Shown here: one piece after another, positions 14,497 to 17,376 of the stretch
Layout of the letters: each line of letters starts with the position of its first letter
Numbering within the stretch: position 1 is the first letter of the stretch
Assembly: GCA_030598645.1 (NCBI GenBank)
Contig: JAUVPN010000014.1
Coordinates: 1-17,376, forward strand
DNA: 17,376 nucleotides
Source: Hyphomicrobium sp.
Lineage (GTDB): Bacteria > Pseudomonadota > Alphaproteobacteria > Rhizobiales > Hyphomicrobiaceae
Direction of reading: 5' to 3'
The notes under the pieces: model-generated
The model's database searches: none
Seen by the model: the letters and a program-made list of their open reading frames with translations, nothing else
What the model was told of the DNA's origin: nothing
Position numbers and translations under genes: made by a program

Positions 14497-15501
14497 ATGC
14501 AGAAGACTGCCGCCCGCGGCCCGTCGCTGGCCGACTACGTTACGGGCATCCAAGCAGGCGATCGGGCCATGCTCGCACGCGCCATCACCCTCGTAGAAAG
14601 CACCAAACCGGAACATGGTGCGCTCGCGCAGCAGTTGTTGCAGTCCTTGCTACCCTCGACCGGTGGCGCGCTACGGCTCGGCATTACCGGCGTACCTGGC
14701 GTCGGCAAATCGACGACGATTGATCAGTTGGGGATTAATCTTGTCGAAGCTGGACACAAGCTTGCCGTCCTAGCGGTTGATCCAACCTCGAAGCGCACCG
14801 GCGGCTCAATACTTGGCGATAAGACGCGCATGAGCCGTCTTGCCCAGTCTCGCGATGCCTTCATACGTCCCTCGCCGACGTCAGGAACACTGGGTGGGGT
14901 GACGCGTAAGACACGCGAATCAATGGCGCTCGCAGAGGCGGCGGGGTTCGACGTCATCATTGTGGAGACTGTGGGCGTGGGGCAGTCGGAGGTGGCGGTC
15001 GCCGACATGGTCGACTTCTTTCTGGTGCTCCTCTTATCTGGCGGCGGCGACGACTTGCAGGGCATCAAGAAGGGCATCATCGAAATCGCCGACATGATCG
15101 CCATCAACAAGGCTGACGGCGACAACATCGCACGCGCGGATCGCGCCGCGACCGAGTATCGCGCAGCGTTACAGATTCTTACGCCCCAGTCAGCGACCTG
15201 GTCACCGCCAGTGCTCACAATTTCGGGGCTGTCTAACCATGGCCTCGATATGCTGTGGGCGAAGATTTTGGAACATCGCGAGAAAATGACGGCAACAGGC
15301 GAGTTCGACCAGCGCCGCCAACGTCAAGCGGTCGAATGGATGCACGAAATGCTCAACGACCGCGTTATGACTTCGTTGCACTCCAATCCAAAGATTGCCG
15401 TGCGGATGCCGACGATTGACGCCGAAGTACGCTCCGGCCGACTGTTGCCGACTCTCGCTGTCGACGAAATTCTTGCACTCATTGATTTGGGCGGCATTTG
15501 A
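14497..15501 (+). CDS. meaB: MeaB-type GTPase chaperone of methylmalonyl-CoA mutase
   Basis: A 334-residue G3E-type GTPase (MeaB/ArgK family) that guards B12-dependent acyl-CoA mutases, gating cofactor loading and release of damaged cofactor. It has the P-loop GVPGVGKST (65-73), DPTSKRTGGSILGDKTRM (95-112), Walker B and switch ETVGVGQSE (157-165) and NKAD (204-207) for guanine recognition. The C-terminal segment near WMHEMLNDR is typical of the dimerisation region. The start at 14497 is supported by AAAGGAG (14485-14491) 5 bases upstream. The ATG at 14482 lies just before that site and is less likely. The mutase subunits are not in the window. The next gene follows within 30 bases or overlaps, depending on its start. 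Confidence 0.95.
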   Translation: MQKTAARGPSLADYVTGIQAGDRAMLARAITLVESTKPEHGALAQQLLQSLLPSTGGALRLGITGVPGVGKSTTIDQLGINLVEAGHKLAVLAVDPTSKRTGGSILGDKTRMSRLAQSRDAFIRPSPTSGTLGGVTRKTRESMALAEAAGFDVIIVETVGVGQSEVAVADMVDFFLVLLLSGGGDDLQGIKKGIIEIADMIAINKADGDNIARADRAATEYRAALQILTPQSATWSPPVLTISGLSNHGLDMLWAKILEHREKMTATGEFDQRRQRQAVEWMHEMLNDRVMTSLHSNPKIAVRMPTIDAEVRSGRLLPTLAVDEILALIDLGGI

Positions 15502-15530
15502 GCTTCTCATCAATTGGCTTACCTTTGACT

Positions 15531-16193
15531 ATGCTCGCGCGTCCGACCATCGTACTGACCGGCTTCGGGCCTTTTCCTGGAATGGCCCAAAACGCAACCA
15601 CAGTTCTTGTGCCGCAATTAGCAGCTGCCGCACGCGCGCGCTTTTCCGAGTACGATGTCGTCAGCAAGGTTCTTCCCACCGAGTGGCGCGCTGCGCCGGA
15701 AGTATTGACGGGGCTGCTCGCCGACCGCCGAACTGTAGTCGCGCTTCACTTTGGTGTCTGCAACAACGCGGACGGCTTTCAGGTCGAGCTGGTTGGGCGC
15801 AACGCGCAAGGATGTACAAAAGACGCTTCGGGTAAACTTCCTCCAACCACGTGCGTTATTGAAAAAGGTCCCGCGGCTCTAGCGTCGACGCTACCCGCGG
15901 AGTCTATCCTTTCCCGACTTACTAAACTCAACCTCCCCGGCCGTGCCTCGATCGATGCCGGGGACTATCTCTGCAACGCGATACTCTATCACTCGCTCAA
16001 TATTGCTCGCGACATGAAGCATCCATTCGCCGCAGGCTTCGTCCACTTGCCTGCGAGCCTTAGCGACGACGGTGACGTCGCTCAACCCGCTTGTCCGATC
16101 GACTGGCAGGGGGCCACGCAAGGAGGCTTGGAAATCATCGCTGCAAGTCTAGCCGCGACTTCGACGGCGCATGGAATGCCAAAGATTGACTAA
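15531..16193 (+). CDS. pcp: Pyroglutamyl-peptidase I (peptidase family C15)
   Basis: A 220-residue cysteine peptidase that removes N-terminal pyroglutamate from peptides in the cytoplasm. TIVLTGFGPFPG (6-17) is the family's N-terminal motif. The triad is Glu86 (VELVGRN), Cys148 (AGDYLCN) and His172 (GFVHLP). It is divergent from well-studied members: the region after Glu86 carries extra Cys and Lys, and the usual VAIN is VGRN. The start at 15531 fits the family's N-terminus but has no obvious ribosome-binding site. A TTG at 15498 would overlap the meaB stop (TTGA) and add 11 residues. Either way translation is probably coupled to meaB. Confidence 0.87.
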   Translation: MLARPTIVLTGFGPFPGMAQNATTVLVPQLAAAARARFSEYDVVSKVLPTEWRAAPEVLTGLLADRRTVVALHFGVCNNADGFQVELVGRNAQGCTKDASGKLPPTTCVIEKGPAALASTLPAESILSRLTKLNLPGRASIDAGDYLCNAILYHSLNIARDMKHPFAAGFVHLPASLSDDGDVAQPACPIDWQGATQGGLEIIAASLAATSTAHGMPKID

Positions 16194-16297
16194 GCATAAG
16201 TGTTCCCAAAATACCTTGTCCGTCTTACTGGAAGATGCGCCGCACCGGAGCCCTCCAATGTTCCAACAACATCATCTCGGGGACAACAATTGCCTCG

Positions 16298-17308
16298 CTA
16301 AGATTTCAGTCCGCCCAATGCGTTCTCGAATGCGGCAGACGAGCGAATAGCGCCGACCTCCATACCGCTCCAGGTCTTCATTGATTTGCCATTCATGGGC
16401 CCCAGACCTAAGGGGTAAAACCGCTCAACGAGCGCCATTGTTGCGCCGGCCGCAGCACGCTTTGTCCCATCGTCGATCTTGAGCGCGAACCCAAGCCCCA
16501 GCTCTGGAAACGCGCCGCAGTAGACACCCTCTGCCCCCGTCTTCAAGAACACCCTGCCGGGAAGCGCACCCATGACGACGCTATCGGTACACCCCTTGCC
16601 CGCAATTAATTCCGGATGCTCCCAGCAAGCTGCCAAAATGCGCTCCACTGCAAGTCGCCGCTTCGGCGCCAGCCCATTGCGCGTGGCGAAGCGCGCGAAC
16701 ATGTGCGCGAGCGTCGAAAGCGGCATTGCCCAATTGGGTACGGAGCACCCGTCGAATCCCGTCACATCGGGTCCGAGTGCAACACCCGACATCTCGACGA
16801 GTAAATGCAGAATGCGCTGTTGTACGGGATGTTCGATTTGCCAATAACCAGCTATCGGCTCTCCAAGATAAAGCGCGGTTGCCAGCATGCCGGCATGTTT
16901 ACCCGAGCAATTATTATGGAGCTGAGTTGGCTTGCGGTGGCTTTCGTTGAGCGCCTTGGCAGCTGCCCCGCCCAGCGGCATATGCGGACCGCACCCGAGA
17001 GCTTCCTCATTAAGCCCTATACGCTCCAACATAGCGGCCACTAGCCGCGTGTGATGCTCCGTGCCCGTGTGAGAAGCGCATGCCAGTGCGATCTCTTGGG
17101 CTCCAAAGCCAAAGTGGTCGGCAGCTCCTGTCTCAATAAATGGGAGCGCCTGTAGCGCCTTGATAGACGAACGCGGGTAGATGGGTTGGACCACGTCACC
17201 CAGTTGCAAAGCCACGGCGCCCGACGCAAAGGCGACGGCGATCGCCCCACGGTGCCAGCTCTCCACAAGCGGTCCGCGCGTGACTTCAATCAGAATGGGA
17301 TTGACCAT
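16298..17308 (-). CDS. L-asparaginase, Rhizobium etli AnsA (type II, PF06089) family
   Basis: A 336-residue amidohydrolase that turns L-asparagine into aspartate and ammonia. It belongs to the rhizobial class, unrelated to the E. coli enzymes and with a serine beta-lactamase-like fold. All residues described for the R. etli enzyme are present, each shifted by one: Ser47 and Lys50 in RSSIK, Ser79 in CASHTG, Cys134 and Lys137 in NNCSGKH, and Cys188 in FDGCSVPN. Full length and an intact active site suggest a working enzyme. AGGA stands 4 bases before the ATG. It converges with pcp across about 100 bases, in which I see no strong terminator. Confidence 0.94.
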   Translation of the reverse strand: MVNPILIEVTRGPLVESWHRGAIAVAFASGAVALQLGDVVQPIYPRSSIKALQALPFIETGAADHFGFGAQEIALACASHTGTEHHTRLVAAMLERIGLNEEALGCGPHMPLGGAAAKALNESHRKPTQLHNNCSGKHAGMLATALYLGEPIAGYWQIEHPVQQRILHLLVEMSGVALGPDVTGFDGCSVPNWAMPLSTLAHMFARFATRNGLAPKRRLAVERILAACWEHPELIAGKGCTDSVVMGALPGRVFLKTGAEGVYCGAFPELGLGFALKIDDGTKRAAAGATMALVERFYPLGLGPMNGKSMKTWSGMEVGAIRSSAAFENALGGLKS

Positions 17309-17376
17309 GACATCCTGCCGTGGACGTTCAGGAGTATTTTCGGCGCACCATCAGGCCTGAACGGAAAGCGATCAAG

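Overview
The window looks like a chromosomal stretch of an alphaproteobacterium, most likely Hyphomicrobiales. The reasons are a moderately high GC content, a short-form HisG paired with HisZ, an asparaginase of the Rhizobium etli AnsA type, MeaB, and a DUF900 hydrolase with long Ala/Pro-rich spacers. The genus cannot be fixed from the sequence alone. No tRNA, rRNA, CRISPR array, transposase or integrase was seen.

Left part (1-5450), accessory in character. Three paralogous genes (1-291, cut by the window edge; 4210-4659; 4944-5450) encode small secreted proteins. Each has, where visible, a signal peptide, a Lys/Arg/Ala-rich middle, an ENSTI motif and an almost invariant tail of the form CKKFF..GMTLTVPCE-stop. 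I do not recognise this family. The two complete genes are preceded by a conserved element of about 46 bp: a TGTTCC-N4-GGAACA palindrome, then GCAT exactly 36 bases from the palindrome start. A third copy with the same spacing (3811-3850) and a shortened one (391-436) have no paralogue behind them. Between the paralogues lie a stand-alone cyclic-nucleotide-binding-domain protein (minus strand), a divergent alpha-oxoamine synthase (plus strand) and a short TPR protein (minus strand) whose 5' end looks damaged. A long gene-poor spacer (3237-4209) also holds two copies of a short hairpin repeat.

Middle (5593-8667). A tightly packed three-gene operon encodes a DevC/FtsX-like permease, a MacB/DevA-type ATPase and a HlyD/DevB-type membrane-fusion protein. 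Together they form an inner-membrane exporter that would need a TolC-like outer-membrane partner encoded elsewhere. It follows the third paralogue on the same strand. That suggests, but does not prove, a link between the exporter, the secreted proteins and perhaps a lipid-like product of the oxoamine synthase.

Right part (8707-17308), mostly housekeeping. It holds hisZ-hisG on the minus strand with an ATGA overlap; a secreted permuted papain-fold (YiiX/NlpC-P60-like) protein; a small membrane-anchored protein with a duplicated CX3C motif; a membrane-anchored DUF900 serine hydrolase; meaB followed by a pyroglutamyl-peptidase gene; and a Rhizobium-type L-asparaginase.
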